This document shows positions 20,266-30,581 of a stretch of 64,000 nucleotides of DNA, in pieces. The notes under the pieces were generated by a model. It was not told the DNA's origin. It saw nothing but the letters and a program-made list of their open reading frames with translations, and made no database searches. The first letter of the stretch is position 1; each line of letters starts with the position of its first letter. This DNA comes from Rhizopus arrhizus (Eukaryota; Mucoromycota; Mucoromycetes; Mucorales; Rhizopodaceae): the NCBI GenBank assembly GCA_024220505.1, contig JAKZZE010000037.1, positions 297,551 through 361,550 on the forward strand. The letters are read 5' to 3'. The position numbers and the translations under genes are program-made.

Positions 20266-23200
20266 ATGTCTACTACTCAAGAAACTCCTATTGTTGACCC
20301 TGTTGTAACAAGCACCCCAGAAAGTCAAAGCTCTGTGGTCTTTAATATCACTTCTCCTCTTTCTGAACCTCAAGGAAGTATGGCTAGCAAGTATGCTTCT
20401 GAACCTACCCCCATGGACACTGATACTGCTACTCCTACTCCTAAGGTAATGGACTCCACTGGTGACATTGTAAGTCGCAAGCTGCGTATCATTGAAAATT
20501 GGAAGAATCAAGCCAAGATCCACTTTATGGAGTATATGGTCTTAAATGAAGATGATTCTGATCCTGCTGCTGCTCTTACTGCCCATCAGAAATTTAAGGA
20601 TTGCGAAGAAAAGGTGAACAGAGCAAAGGAGGCTCTCAAGTCCTTCATTGCTATGTTTGAAGAGGTGAAAACCCCGGTCGATGGTTCAAGTAATCATTCT
20701 CTTCGCTTGGTTGTACCAAATGACCTGCCTACGTTGCAATTAAAAGGTGATGCAATTTGGAGGAAAAAGGCTGAGTGCTACGACAGTGCTTACGATTTTT
20801 GTAACACCTTTGAAACTGTCTTACGTGCTCATGGTCAAGCCCTGAACTCCAATTGGGAACGATTGCTGCCACTCTGTATGAATCCCGAGCAAGTCTCTTG
20901 GTGCAGGGAAGCACTACTGGAAAAAGGTTTCTCTTGGAAGCAAGTCCGCCCCATGATCTTGGATCACTTTGACACCCCTTACCGCAAGTTTTTGCTTATG
21001 GTCGAAGTCGGTTCCATGTGTCAAGGCACTTACGAAAGCAACCGGGAATACTCGAACCGTTTCCAGAAGATGCGCCGTGAAGCTGGTATGGAGGACAGCA
21101 CTCTCCTTGTTGTCACTTACTTTGCTTCTTTAAAAGCATCTGTCAAGTCTGTCGCGCAATTAGCGATATCCTCTCACTTTGGTTCTCGCTTACCTAGTTC
21201 GATTACCCAAATTATCGACTTGGTACTTGCCTCTGGTGAAGATTCTGCTTTTGCTGCCAAGACTCCCCATAAACGTGCTCGTCCTATGAACGATGATGAA
21301 CGTATACCTCGTCATGCTGGCAATACTAGTAAAGCTCCTTTTGGAACTAGTAAAGTATTGACCAACAAGTATAAGACACCCATGGCAAATAAGGGAAAAT
21401 CTAAAACCAAGCCATGTACTTACTGCCGCAAAGAATGGTTCCAAGGTCATAAGTGCAATGAATATCTAGTTGCTAAAAATAGTAATAGTAACAATAAGGA
21501 TAATGTACAAATAAACCGAATGGCCGTAAGAACTGCAAATAATAATGTATCCGATGAAGAGGATGAATGTGAAATAAACAGCCCTCTCAACCGTATGGCA
21601 CTTGACTGTAAGTCTAAAAAAGAAAAAGAATTAATAGTTACTCGAGACTTTAAAAGTACTAATGATAATTCTATAACTTTTCCTATACTTGCAAACAATA
21701 GAAAAGCCATCACGATCTTGGATACTGGAGCAAATTTTTCTTCTGTAAATAAAAAATTTTGTTTCCAAAATAATTTTTTAATTATTCCTCCTAAAAATAA
21801 TAATGTCATAAAGTTAGCTGACTGTAACTCTACTATTAAGAGAATTGGTTTAACTGAAGTAAACATTAAGTGTAATGGAAAATCCTTTAATCATACCTTT
21901 GAAGTAATGAATTTAACAAATGATCATGATATGAGTATTGGTACTGATTTTATGAGTAAACTTGGTATTGGTCTTACTGGTCTTCCTTACAAATGGGATG
22001 ATAGTAAAGTATCTTTAGACAATTCCAAAGTACCTGAACATAAATTCAATGACTTTAGTGAACTCTTGAATAAAGTTGATGATGAGATGACTGAATTAGA
22101 GAACTGCCCCGCTGGTTCATCTAATGAATATCAACAAGCATTAAACTATATTAAACCATTAATTCAATCAAATCAAGCAATACCTAAAGGTTCCTTTTGT
22201 ACTATACCGGAATCTGTTGTCTCGATTGAAACTCCTGAAGGTGTCACATCTTATCGACGTCCCTATCCTGTGCCTTTAGCATACCATAAGATAGTACAAG
22301 ATCAGATAGATGAATGGCTGGAGAATGGTGTAATCAAGAGAGCTCCTGCTAATACCGAGTGGAACTCAGCTTTGACTGTAGTAAAGAAGACCAATGCTAA
22401 GGGTGAAGTAACTGGTTACCGTGTGTGCCATGATCCCAGACATGTTAATGCTCTTCTAAAGTCAATTGACAGAATGCCCTTGCCTAAAATTTCTGAGCTA
22501 TTTGAGGAATTGAAAGGAGCAACTGTATATTCCACTTTGGATCTTAAATCTGCTTTTAACTCTTTAAAAATGAATGAAGAGCATGCACATAAATTAGCTT
22601 TCTCTTGGAACTCTGTACAGTATATACCTGTTGGTACTCCTTTTGGTCTAAAGCATGTATCCAGTGTAATGCAGAGAACTATGAGCATCGCATTAGAAAA
22701 CATGTCCTTTGCTAAATGTTTTGTTGATGACATAGTTGTAGCATCTACTTCCATTGAAGAGCATAAGCAACACTTAAAACAAGTAATCGATAAACTTACT
22801 AAAGTAAATCTCAAGTTAAATCCTGATAAATGTACATTTTTTCAAAGCAAAATTAATTTACTTGGCTTCAGAATATCTCCTAAAGGTGTTTCTCTTGACC
22901 TTCGTAAAGTTGCTAATGTGCAAGAATTTCCTGTCCCCAAGACTGGAAAGGATATAATGAGATACTGTGGACTCATAAATTATTTCCGTCCTCATATTCC
23001 TAAAGCATCTTCACTGTTAGCTCCATTGGATGCCTTAAGAAATGAAAAATCATTAATTAAATTATGGAATGATAAACACCAACAATGTTTTGACAACTTA
23101 AAGAAAGTATTGTTAGAAAATGTAATTCTTTCATACCCTGATTTGAATCAAACTTTCTATGTCGCTACCGATGCCTCTAACGTTGGTATAGGTGTAATTC

Positions 23201-25050
23201 TGTATCAAAAGATAAATGGGAAAGTACACTACATTTCTATGATAGCGAAAACTTTATCTAAAAGTGAACGTAACTATTCAGCTACTAAGCGAGAATTATT
23301 AGCAGTTGTATATGCTCTGAAGAGGTTCCATAAGTATTTATGGGGAAACAAATTTACCCTGTATACAGATCATAAGGCACTCACTTATCTTCACACGCAA
23401 AAGATTGCTAACGCTATGCTCATAAATTGGTTCGATACACTGCTCCAATATGATTTTAAAGTCGTTCATTTACCAGGTGTAGATAATATTCTCCCTGACA
23501 CACTTTCTCGTCTATATGAAATTGAAGATCCTGTCAATGAACTGGGAGGGGATAAGCTTCATCTTTTGAATAGAGCAGCAGTAAAACTACCCAGTGAAGA
23601 CAAAGGTGAATACATGACACCTCCGGATCCAGAAGAACGTAAACTACTTCTTCTACGTGAGCACATTAAAGGACACTTTGGTTCTGATGCAATTTACCAT
23701 GCTTTAAAACGTAAAGGTATCTACTGGTCCAATCTGAAAAATGAAGCCGTAGAACTTGTTAAGAGTTGTATTCCATGTCAACAATTTAACATAATCAAAA
23801 AGGGTTATAATCCTCTAAGACCCATTACAGCCACATTACCTGGAGATAGTTGGGGCATCGACTTAGCTGGTCCCATGAAAACTTCCTTGAATGGCAACAA
23901 TTACTTATTGATTATGGTTGACATTGCTACACGTTACTGTGTATTGAAACCCTTGCCTGATAAGCAATCTATGACGATTGTAAAAGCTTTAATCGATGTC
24001 TTCTCGCATTATGGTTTTCCACATGTAATCCAATCTGATAATGGTGGTGAATTTGTAAATGAGCTTATGCAATTACTTGCTGAAAATGCTGGTTATGACC
24101 ATAGACTCATATCTAGTTATCATCCCAGAGCTAATGGAGTAAGTGAACGTTGGGTACAAACAGCTGTAAATGCAATAAAGAAACAAATCGAGGGTGCTAA
24201 AGCAGACTGGGATTTATATGTTCCTTCTACACAACTCTACTTGAATGGTAAACACAATGAACGTACTAAGACGCCACCCTTCACTTTAATGTACGGTCGT
24301 AACATGAATGACTTTGAAGATTTTAGCAAAGAAAAAAATAAGGCAACTAAAGAAGAAATAAATAAACAACTCCTTCTCAATATAAAAAGAATGACGGAGA
24401 TTGTGTTCCCTGCCATATATGAACGTACAAAAATAATAACAAACAATCAGAAGGAAAAGTTTGATGCGTCACATAAACTAATTACGATCCCTGAAAATAG
24501 CTATGTAATGGTAAAAGTAAATATTAAAACCAACAAGTTAGATCCTAACTATGAAGGACCTTATAAAGTAAAAAGAATTACTCAAGGAGGATCGTATGTA
24601 CTAGAAGATGAAATGGGTGAATTGTTATCTAAAAACTACCCACCTTCTGCGTTAAAACTCATCTCACAAGATGAAGTTATATCAACAAATAAATTCTATC
24701 AGGTAGAAGCCATTTTAGCACATAAAAAGCTTAAAGGGAAATATCTTTATAAGTGCAGATGGAAAGGCTATGATAAGAGCGATGATACCTGGGAGCCTGC
24801 CTCTAACTTTACCGATCCTAAATTCATTACAGAATATTGGCAAAGAGTTGGTATAGTTCCTGAAGATATTAAATATAAATATGACCTTCAAAATAATAAA
24901 GGAAGATCTAATAACGTGAAGTTAATAAATACTTCTCATACAGGCAAACGAAAGACCAGAACAGATCTTAATGAAAATAGCCACTCTTCTACAACAAGTA
25001 GTAATAAATTAAATGGCAATATAAATTCTAAAAGATCTAGACGGTATTAG
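20266..25050 (+). CDS. Ty3-B Gag-Pol polyprotein
   Basis: A single 1594-residue frame encoding all steps of retrotransposition. Order by rough residue: capsid-like Gag (150-330), CX2CX7HXC zinc knuckle CTYCRKEWFQGHKC (about 384), and protease DTGA (about 486). Reverse transcriptase has FVDD (about 818), and RNase H has ATDAS (about 966) and ATKRELLAVV. Integrase has its HHCC finger (about 1130-1170) and the D,D-35-E triad (IDLAGPM, QSDNGGEF, VSERW). A GPY-like segment and a chromodomain (about 1477-1530, YKCRWKGYDKSDDTWEPASNF) follow, then a basic tail. No stop or frameshift separates gag from pol, so the Gag:Pol ratio must be set after translation or by splicing. No missing catalytic residue was seen. 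Confidence 0.96.
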   Translation: MSTTQETPIVDPVVTSTPESQSSVVFNITSPLSEPQGSMASKYASEPTPMDTDTATPTPKVMDSTGDIVSRKLRIIENWKNQAKIHFMEYMVLNEDDSDPAAALTAHQKFKDCEEKVNRAKEALKSFIAMFEEVKTPVDGSSNHSLRLVVPNDLPTLQLKGDAIWRKKAECYDSAYDFCNTFETVLRAHGQALNSNWERLLPLCMNPEQVSWCREALLEKGFSWKQVRPMILDHFDTPYRKFLLMVEVGSMCQGTYESNREYSNRFQKMRREAGMEDSTLLVVTYFASLKASVKSVAQLAISSHFGSRLPSSITQIIDLVLASGEDSAFAAKTPHKRARPMNDDERIPRHAGNTSKAPFGTSKVLTNKYKTPMANKGKSKTKPCTYCRKEWFQGHKCNEYLVAKNSNSNNKDNVQINRMAVRTANNNVSDEEDECEINSPLNRMALDCKSKKEKELIVTRDFKSTNDNSITFPILANNRKAITILDTGANFSSVNKKFCFQNNFLIIPPKNNNVIKLADCNSTIKRIGLTEVNIKCNGKSFNHTFEVMNLTNDHDMSIGTDFMSKLGIGLTGLPYKWDDSKVSLDNSKVPEHKFNDFSELLNKVDDEMTELENCPAGSSNEYQQALNYIKPLIQSNQAIPKGSFCTIPESVVSIETPEGVTSYRRPYPVPLAYHKIVQDQIDEWLENGVIKRAPANTEWNSALTVVKKTNAKGEVTGYRVCHDPRHVNALLKSIDRMPLPKISELFEELKGATVYSTLDLKSAFNSLKMNEEHAHKLAFSWNSVQYIPVGTPFGLKHVSSVMQRTMSIALENMSFAKCFVDDIVVASTSIEEHKQHLKQVIDKLTKVNLKLNPDKCTFFQSKINLLGFRISPKGVSLDLRKVANVQEFPVPKTGKDIMRYCGLINYFRPHIPKASSLLAPLDALRNEKSLIKLWNDKHQQCFDNLKKVLLENVILSYPDLNQTFYVATDASNVGIGVILYQKINGKVHYISMIAKTLSKSERNYSATKRELLAVVYALKRFHKYLWGNKFTLYTDHKALTYLHTQKIANAMLINWFDTLLQYDFKVVHLPGVDNILPDTLSRLYEIEDPVNELGGDKLHLLNRAAVKLPSEDKGEYMTPPDPEERKLLLLREHIKGHFGSDAIYHALKRKGIYWSNLKNEAVELVKSCIPCQQFNIIKKGYNPLRPITATLPGDSWGIDLAGPMKTSLNGNNYLLIMVDIATRYCVLKPLPDKQSMTIVKALIDVFSHYGFPHVIQSDNGGEFVNELMQLLAENAGYDHRLISSYHPRANGVSERWVQTAVNAIKKQIEGAKADWDLYVPSTQLYLNGKHNERTKTPPFTLMYGRNMNDFEDFSKEKNKATKEEINKQLLLNIKRMTEIVFPAIYERTKIITNNQKEKFDASHKLITIPENSYVMVKVNIKTNKLDPNYEGPYKVKRITQGGSYVLEDEMGELLSKNYPPSALKLISQDEVISTNKFYQVEAILAHKKLKGKYLYKCRWKGYDKSDDTWEPASNFTDPKFITEYWQRVGIVPEDIKYKYDLQNNKGRSNNVKLINTSHTGKRKTRTDLNENSHSSTTSSNKLNGNINSKRSRRY

Positions 25051-25055
25051 TTATA

Positions 25056-25070
25056 CCTGGGAGGGGATTA
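25056..25070 (+). other. Ty3-B polypurine tract
   Basis: CTGGGAGGGGATTA sits directly before the 3' LTR, the expected plus-strand primer position. Confidence 0.6.
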
Positions 25071-25649
25071 TGTTGTAGAACAGCGTCTGATCATAACGGA
25101 CATTGAATAGTCACAACTAAAAGAAGTATATTAAAATTGATAAAAGATAATAATTTAAATCTTTATCAAATAAAATATATTCTTCTTCTTTTTTATATAA
25201 AACTACCACAAATAGATTTATTCTATAAAGTAAACATGAACAATAAATAAGTCATGACCTTTACTATTCATCATTTCTGTAAATGAATAATAATGGATCA
25301 GGTACCTAGTCAACTTTGATCTGACTGGAGGCATTTCATATAAATATATCTTTCCTCTCAATGAAGACGGGACAATTATCCCAGATCAGTTAAAGAACAA
25401 TAAGATCTATAAAAACAACGAATTAAAAATTTTCATAATCGATTCAGTGATCATTCTTCAATCAAACATGTCATTTATTGGATCTACGCTCATGACTACT
25501 CATTTACCCGCCGACTGATAGAAGAATATAAATAGTAGACTTTGTAATGATTTCTTTTTAACAATTAAGATTGTCTTAAATAAAGTTCAGTCTCAAAAAG
25601 TATTCTTTGGTTTTTATCGCTACCTTAATTACTTTACCAGAACATAACA
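25071..25649 (+). repeat. Ty3-B 3' LTR
   Basis: 579 bp, almost identical to 19657-20235, followed by the second ACGAA. Confidence 0.93.
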
Positions 25650-25760
25650 ACGAAAGTCTTCTCCTTCGTACCCATAGAATTCGATGAGTCTTGGTCGATA
25701 ACCTTGAATAGTGCTTTGATTGTTAAGTGAGGCCAACACGTTAGGTCCTGTTGTTGTCAT
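25650..25760 (-). pseudogene. Family-D gag start
   Basis: Minus frame from ATG at 25760, beginning MTTTGPNVLASLNNQS and reading FYGYEGEDFR at the Ty3-B junction, a pattern common at the start of Ty3 Gag proteins. It resumes at 19656. Ty3-B insertion breaks it, and stops follow in the other piece. Confidence 0.7.
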
Positions 25761-25884
25761 TGTTGCTAGTAAGTGTTTTGATATTGTTGATTTGATTTTG
25801 ATAATTTTTTTTGACTAAGTTCGTTGATTTCTTGATAGTTTTAAATAGTTTCTTGATTTTGAGCCCCTCGTAGTGACCACCAAA
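25761..25884 (-). other. Family-D leader with primer binding site
   Basis: Just downstream of the LTR end on the minus strand, after TT, comes TGGTGGTCACTACGAGGGGC. This is a classical TGG-type primer binding site complementary to a tRNA 3' end (which tRNA is not determined). A non-coding leader to the gag ATG follows. Confidence 0.55.
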
Positions 25885-26283
25885 TGTAAATTTTTCTTTT
25901 TATATATATAGCTTGTTTGCAGGTTTTACTCTTGTAAGTAAATAAGTATTGTCGGTAGTGACCACCAGATCTTGTTAAGTAGATCAAACTTGTTAAAATA
26001 GGCTAAACTCTTGAGGTTTAGAAATAGGTTTACAATGAAGTAGATTTAGCTTCAAGGGACTTCAGTATTTTGAACAGAACACAGACCAAAGGGTTTCTTT
26101 TGAACGCTTGATGGTTTTATTGGTTTATAAAATAAAGAAAAGATAAAAAGAATATAATATTCTGTAATAAAGAAAAGTAAAAATAGGGATAAGATATGAG
26201 GGTATTTATATGTTTTTGGATTTTATAATTTTACGTTGTTTTTAGTTTTCAAGCAAAAGAGTTGATACTCCGTTTTCAAATAG
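25885..26283 (-). repeat. Family-D LTR (D1, with the gag)
   Basis: Degenerate LTR ending next to the primer site. It carries the shared GGTGGTCACTACC motif near 25956-25975. The outer border is approximate. Confidence 0.55.
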
Positions 26284-26570
26284 GTTGTTACGCAGAAGTT
26301 CATTTTCTAACTGGCGTGGTACCGTCACTTTGAAGGTACTTGTGATTTGAGTATAAGGTTATAGAGTAGATTTGATGTATTTAGATGTTGTTTGAGGTGT
26401 TTCGTTAGAGAAACTTGTTATTCTTGATATAAAGTTTAAGCGAAAGCTTGGTATAGGTAGTGACCACCAGATCTTGTTTGTTAAGATCGATAAAAAGTGT
26501 GTTGTAAAATAAAAAGATAATATAAAAAGGGGTTCAAAGAGCTCAATGAAGAGTCTGAATATAAGATATA
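26284..26570 (-). repeat. Family-D LTR (D2), first piece
   Basis: Reverse complement of the 3' half of the solo LTR at 16754-17221. It is interrupted at a TA by mariner-1 and continues at 28209-28430. Confidence 0.75.
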
Positions 26571-28208
26571 CAGTGGGTCAAAAAACTGATGCAAGGAATT
26601 GCAAAATACCGGTTTTACAGCTGGTTGTCTATGGATACTGCACGAAACTATCTCAGACATTGATTGTTTGTACATCACTGGAAAGGGCATTTATTCGTCG
26701 ATTATCTGATATGGGCAATGGTTATTGGTGGAATTTGATACTGTTAAAGGGAATGTTATAAACATCCGGCATTTCTACTCGTTTACATATGTTTGGAATA
26801 ACGAATTTTAATACGACCCAACCGGTTGTTATCATAATTTTTCACATTCTGGACATGATTAGAATGTTGCCAGTATATAAAAGCGCTTAAAATTTCTTTA
26901 TTCTAAATTTTAAACTGTCTTATTTAAATTATTTCTCTTTTTTACCTTATTACCAATCGCATGCCTAAACGACTGCCAGAAGAAAAAGTAAACGATCTCA
27001 AGCAAGCATTAACTGGATCCACATCAACGTACGATATTGCTAAGGAGACTGGAGCACATCAATCAACTGTCAGTAGATACTCTAGGCGGTTGTTTTCAAA
27101 TAGGACAATAAACACAGGTGGTAGACCTACATTAGTCTCCAAAGTGACGAAGCGGCTAATCAAAAGAAAAGTCATTGAAGGGGTTCTAAAGACTGCCAAA
27201 GAGGTACACCGGGAGCTGGTTCAACTTGGCTATGATATCTCATACCAGTCAGCAATTAACGTACTGAAATCAATGGAGTTTCATTCTTCAATAAAAAAAA
27301 AGAAGCCGTTTCTGACAAAAGCTCATATGCAGCATCGATTAGAATGGGCCAAGAAGCACCAGGATTGGACAGTGGAAGAATGGCGAAAAGTAGTCTTTTC
27401 TGATGAAACCAAGATCAACGTATGGGGCTCTGATGGTTGTAAGTATTATTCGAAAAGACCAAGTGATCCTCTTCAACCGCATCATCTAGAGTTTACAGTC
27501 AAGCATGGAGCCGGCAAATTGATGATGTGGGGCTGCATAACATCTGAAGGATCAGGATATGCTTGTCAAATTTACGATGGGAACATGAACGCGGATGTTT
27601 ATCAGCATATATTAGACACTACACTTCGTGATACTATGGAGTACTACAATTTCAACTGGTCCAACATTTACTTTCAGCATGATAATGATCCAAAGCACAA
27701 GGCAAAATCCACAATAGCCTGGTTAGATAATCATCAAGTGCGCTATATTAGCGATTGGCCAGCTCAGAGTCCGGACTTAAATCCAATAGAACATGTATGG
27801 CATCAATTGAAGTTAAAGCTCAGCTGTTACGAACGTAGAGCAAAGAATACGGATGAGCTTTGGGAACGAGTAGAAAAAGCATGGAATGAATTTGATAAAG
27901 AACTTTGCCAAAGGTACATCGATAGCATGCCGGCAAGAATTCAAGAGGTTATTAATAGAAAAGGAGGATCAACTAAATATTAATAAATAAATTCATTTCG
28001 TTCAAATTTTCGTTTTTTCAAATTTTCAAATTGCGCGTCTTATACTTCCTTCAATACTTATCCAATAGGGCTTAAACTCTTTCGGATTTTTCAAGACATG
28101 TAGGAAATCTACTATGTAGGAACAGAGGCAATTTGTACCACTGTGGCAGGATGTACGCTACAAAAACTGAGAAAAATGGATTCCTTGCATCAGTTTTTTG
28201 ACCCACTG
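26571..28208 (+). mobile_element. Mariner-1, complete Tc1/mariner-type transposon
   Basis: 1638 bp with perfect TIRs of about 29 bp beginning CAGTGGGTCAAAAAACTGAT, flanked by TA duplicates (26569-26570, 28209-28210). It sits inside family-D LTR D2, whose unbroken form is seen at 16754-17221. It carries one intact transposase. Confidence 0.96.
26961..27983 (+). CDS. Mariner-1 transposase
   Basis: 340 residues, no introns. Residues about 1-110 form the paired-type helix-turn-helix DNA-binding region, with a GGRPT linker at 53-57. The DDE domain has Asp148 (VVFSDETKINVWGSDG), Asp241 (FQHDNDPKHKAKS) and Glu277 (WPAQSPDLNPIEHVW). There are 35 residues between the second Asp and Glu, so DD35E rather than the usual Tc1 DD34E. 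Length is normal for Tc1-like proteins. All catalytic residues are present and the ends are perfect, so the element may be active. Confidence 0.95.
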   Translation: MPKRLPEEKVNDLKQALTGSTSTYDIAKETGAHQSTVSRYSRRLFSNRTINTGGRPTLVSKVTKRLIKRKVIEGVLKTAKEVHRELVQLGYDISYQSAINVLKSMEFHSSIKKKKPFLTKAHMQHRLEWAKKHQDWTVEEWRKVVFSDETKINVWGSDGCKYYSKRPSDPLQPHHLEFTVKHGAGKLMMWGCITSEGSGYACQIYDGNMNADVYQHILDTTLRDTMEYYNFNWSNIYFQHDNDPKHKAKSTIAWLDNHQVRYISDWPAQSPDLNPIEHVWHQLKLKLSCYERRAKNTDELWERVEKAWNEFDKELCQRYIDSMPARIQEVINRKGGSTKY

Positions 28209-28430
28209 TAAGTGATTCTTTTATTGATGTTGATAAGAATAAGAATAAAAATAAAAAAGGTTTGTTGAATATTTATATAAAATTTGTTGCCTTGATTCTG
28301 CTTGTTAGATTAATTTTTCCTTTGACCGAAAGTTTTCGGTCTAACGATTCAAGTCATTTAGTTGACTCAAGTCGCCAAAACGACTTGCATAGGAAGGAAT
28401 TTGTACGACCCGATTGCCGTTTTCGTCACA
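28209..28430 (-). repeat. Family-D LTR (D2), second piece
   Basis: Reverse complement of the 5' half of 16754-17221, ending TTTTCGTCACA. Confidence 0.75.
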
Positions 28431-29340
28431 CTATTGTGAGATTGTTAGGCTTTCGGGTTTAAGTAGGTTTGATATAAGTTTTTGAGACAAAGTTTTGATA
28501 ATTGAATAAGGTATCGGACAAAGTAATATCCAAAAAGAGTAGATAATTTGAGTTGTAAGTTCGCTTGAGTAGAGTAACCACCAGATCTTGTTAAGTAGAT
28601 CAGTCTGAATTGAATGAAAGTAAAATAAAAAGATGAAAGATAAAAGATAAAATAAAAAAGAGATTACAATGAAGTATATGATTCAAGGGATTTGTCATGT
28701 TTTGACATGTCAATAAGATACAGTCTTATCATTCTGGACTAAATCTTTACAAATGAGTTTGAATAAGAATAGAACCTGATAATTATCACTGCCCTAAACA
28801 GCCAAGTTTCACTTTCATCTCAACAGTTGATTATTAACATCAGTCTATAAAATTTTTCTTATACATGTCAAATCATATCGGTCGTAACTATTTTTGTCAT
28901 CTAATCTCAGGTCTTGCTCAACTAATATAAATAGCCTTGAAATCTTTCTTTAATAAAAGTATTCGACTTTAGAACTATTGTTCGGTCTCGTTAATTCTTC
29001 TTTATCCTATTTTTGAATACTTAAAACACTTCAGGATTATTGATTCTTCCTATTTATAAAATAAAAGAAGTATTTTGTTTCAAAGGAGATTTATTTGGAC
29101 AAGGTAAGATAATAATAATAATAATAATTCTTGATAAATTGTTGATATTTATATGTTTTTGGTTTTCTTGATTTTGTGATGTTTTTAGATTTTTGTGTTT
29201 TCCTTTGAATTGTGAATTTAGTTGAGTTATTCAATTTTATTGAGTTTATCAAAAATATTGAGGACATGAACTTAGTTCAGGTCCGAACTTTCTTCGTCAA
29301 GTGGTACAGTTTGATTGAAAAAATTTCCATTTTCGTCACA
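28431..29340 (-). repeat. Degenerate family-D LTR-like sequence (D3)
   Basis: It contains the ACCACCAGATCTTGTT motif (28578) and again ends in TTTTCGTCACA, like D2. It is much diverged and longer than the 468-bp model, so it may be a mix of pieces. A short ATA microsatellite lies near 29110. Confidence 0.5.
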
Positions 29341-29993
29341 CTGTAACTTGTTAGTACTTGAGATTTGGATTGTGTTAAAGTGATGTAGATTTGTTTAGTT
29401 TGAAGTTTGAAGCCTTGAATGACTTGAGTTTGATTAACTTGATTGAACGTTTAACAGTTCTGTTGATAAAGTAATTTGATTTTAAGTAGTGACCACCAGA
29501 TCTTTATAGATCAATAAGGTTAGGAGTAAGATTGTTTAATAAAAGATAAAAATAAAAGGGATCTTTCTTGATTCGTGATAATTCAGGTATCAGATCAGAA
29601 AGAATAAGTAAAAATAAAAAGAAAAGAAAAGGTGTTTGTGACCCAATAAGAAACAATTGCTTTTAAGCGCAAGAAGATTTTGTTTATTGAATGTGAATTA
29701 GATTCAAATTGGATGATCTGTATTTTGGTTAAAAATATTCATCTTATTTTATATAAAATTTGGCGTGGCTTATTGTTTATGTTGTTTGTTATCTATGTCG
29801 CTGGACATCAATGTTGCTGGACATCAAAATTGGTTCTTGTGATCGTCATTGTTCTCAGGATCCAAAATTTCATCATTTGTGCTACAACACTATAAAGGTT
29901 CAAAATTAAAAAATCACAAATCGCAGCCATTGCAGGCGTTAACGTTGTAACTTTGCCACGTGACAATAGGAATACACGTTGCCGGAGCAAAAG
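29341..29993 (-). repeat. Degenerate family-D LTR-like sequence (D4) and tRNA 3' flank
   Basis: The motif GTAGTGACCACCAGATCT at 29487 shows a further family-D relic up to about 29700. The rest to the tRNA gene shows nothing I can name, apart from a tandem CGCTGGACATCAA/TGCTGGACATCAA near 29800. Confidence 0.4.
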
Positions 29994-30066
29994 TGCCTAC
30001 TGGGTGAATCGAACACCCGTCCTTTGCTTTACGAGAGCAACGCTCTGCCAACTGAGCCAAGCAGGC
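29994..30066 (-). tRNA. tRNA-Thr (anticodon CGT)
   Basis: 73 nt forming a full cloverleaf: acceptor GCCTGCT with AGTAGGC (one G-U), D-arm GCTC/GAGC, anticodon stem TTGCT/AGCAA with loop CTCGTAA, and T-arm GGGTG/CACCC with loop TTCGATT. A and B boxes are intact, there is no intron, and CCA is not encoded. The first 15 nt are repeated at 30512-30526 because of an adjacent insertion, which leaves the gene itself whole. Confidence 0.95.
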
Positions 30067-30511
30067 TCAACCCCTCGTATCCGCATATCTACCCTTTCCG
30101 CACTCTAACTGCATGTTCTCTTTCTGCGGTGCTTTAAGCACTGAATGATTTTGTCTTGTGTGTCGCGTTGAGCGACAGCTTTGTATCTGTTCGCCTTCCT
30201 TCCCTCCATTGTTGTTTGGTGTTGTGCCGCTTGATAACACCTGGTTTTAATGCCACAAGTTGCTTCGGTGGTATGAGGTGTTTGTTGATCGTTGTCTGTG
30301 CGTTGCCTGGATTCCCAGCCCCGGGATTAAAGAAGCACCGTTCTGTCTCTGCCTCAAGTCTTCGTCTATGGTTTCTGCTTCAAGATTGTAATTCGCTCCT
30401 TCCCCCATTCCCCCCTAATAACTTGTATGCTTTCCAGGATGTTCCTGTGGATTGCAATAATGATTTGTTAATCGCCTGCATATAATCCAATAAAATATAA
30501 AAATCTTTAAC
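30067..30511 (+). mobile_element. 445-bp retroposon-like insert next to tRNA-Thr
   Basis: This block is richer in GC than its surroundings and is bounded by a 15-bp perfect direct repeat, CTGAGCCAAGCAGGC (30052-30066, 30512-30526). Its right end is A-rich (CAATAAAATATAAAAATC), like a poly(A)-signal tail. A long duplication and an A-rich end fit target-primed insertion of a 5'-truncated LINE or a SINE. A 109-codon frame at 30156-30485 has no recognisable domain. Confidence 0.6.
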
Positions 30512-30537
30512 CTGAGCCAAGCAGGCACTTTTCTTTT

Positions 30538-30581
30538 GACGAAGTCGGATTTTGGTCGATGATCGCCTTTGATTCCTTTTT
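30538..30581 (+). repeat. 44-bp direct repeat, copy 1
   Basis: GACGAAGTCGGATTTTGGTC and onward. Matches 31248-31291 with one difference. It lies just upstream of the displaced tRNA start. Confidence 0.8.

Larger units (their letters stand above)
19657..25649 (+). mobile_element. Ty3-B, intact chromodomain LTR retrotransposon
   Basis: 5993 bp. LTRs of 579 bp differ at only two places that I noticed. The duplication is ACGAA (19652-19656, 25650-25654). One uninterrupted gag-pol frame lies between them. The target was the gag of a family-D element. This is the youngest-looking complete retroelement in the window and may be competent to transpose. Confidence 0.96.

Noticed and set aside
30156..30485. 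109-codon frame in the 445-bp insert as a host gene
   Set aside because: It lies wholly inside the duplicated-border insert and has no recognisable domain. It is kept only as part of the retroposon-like block.
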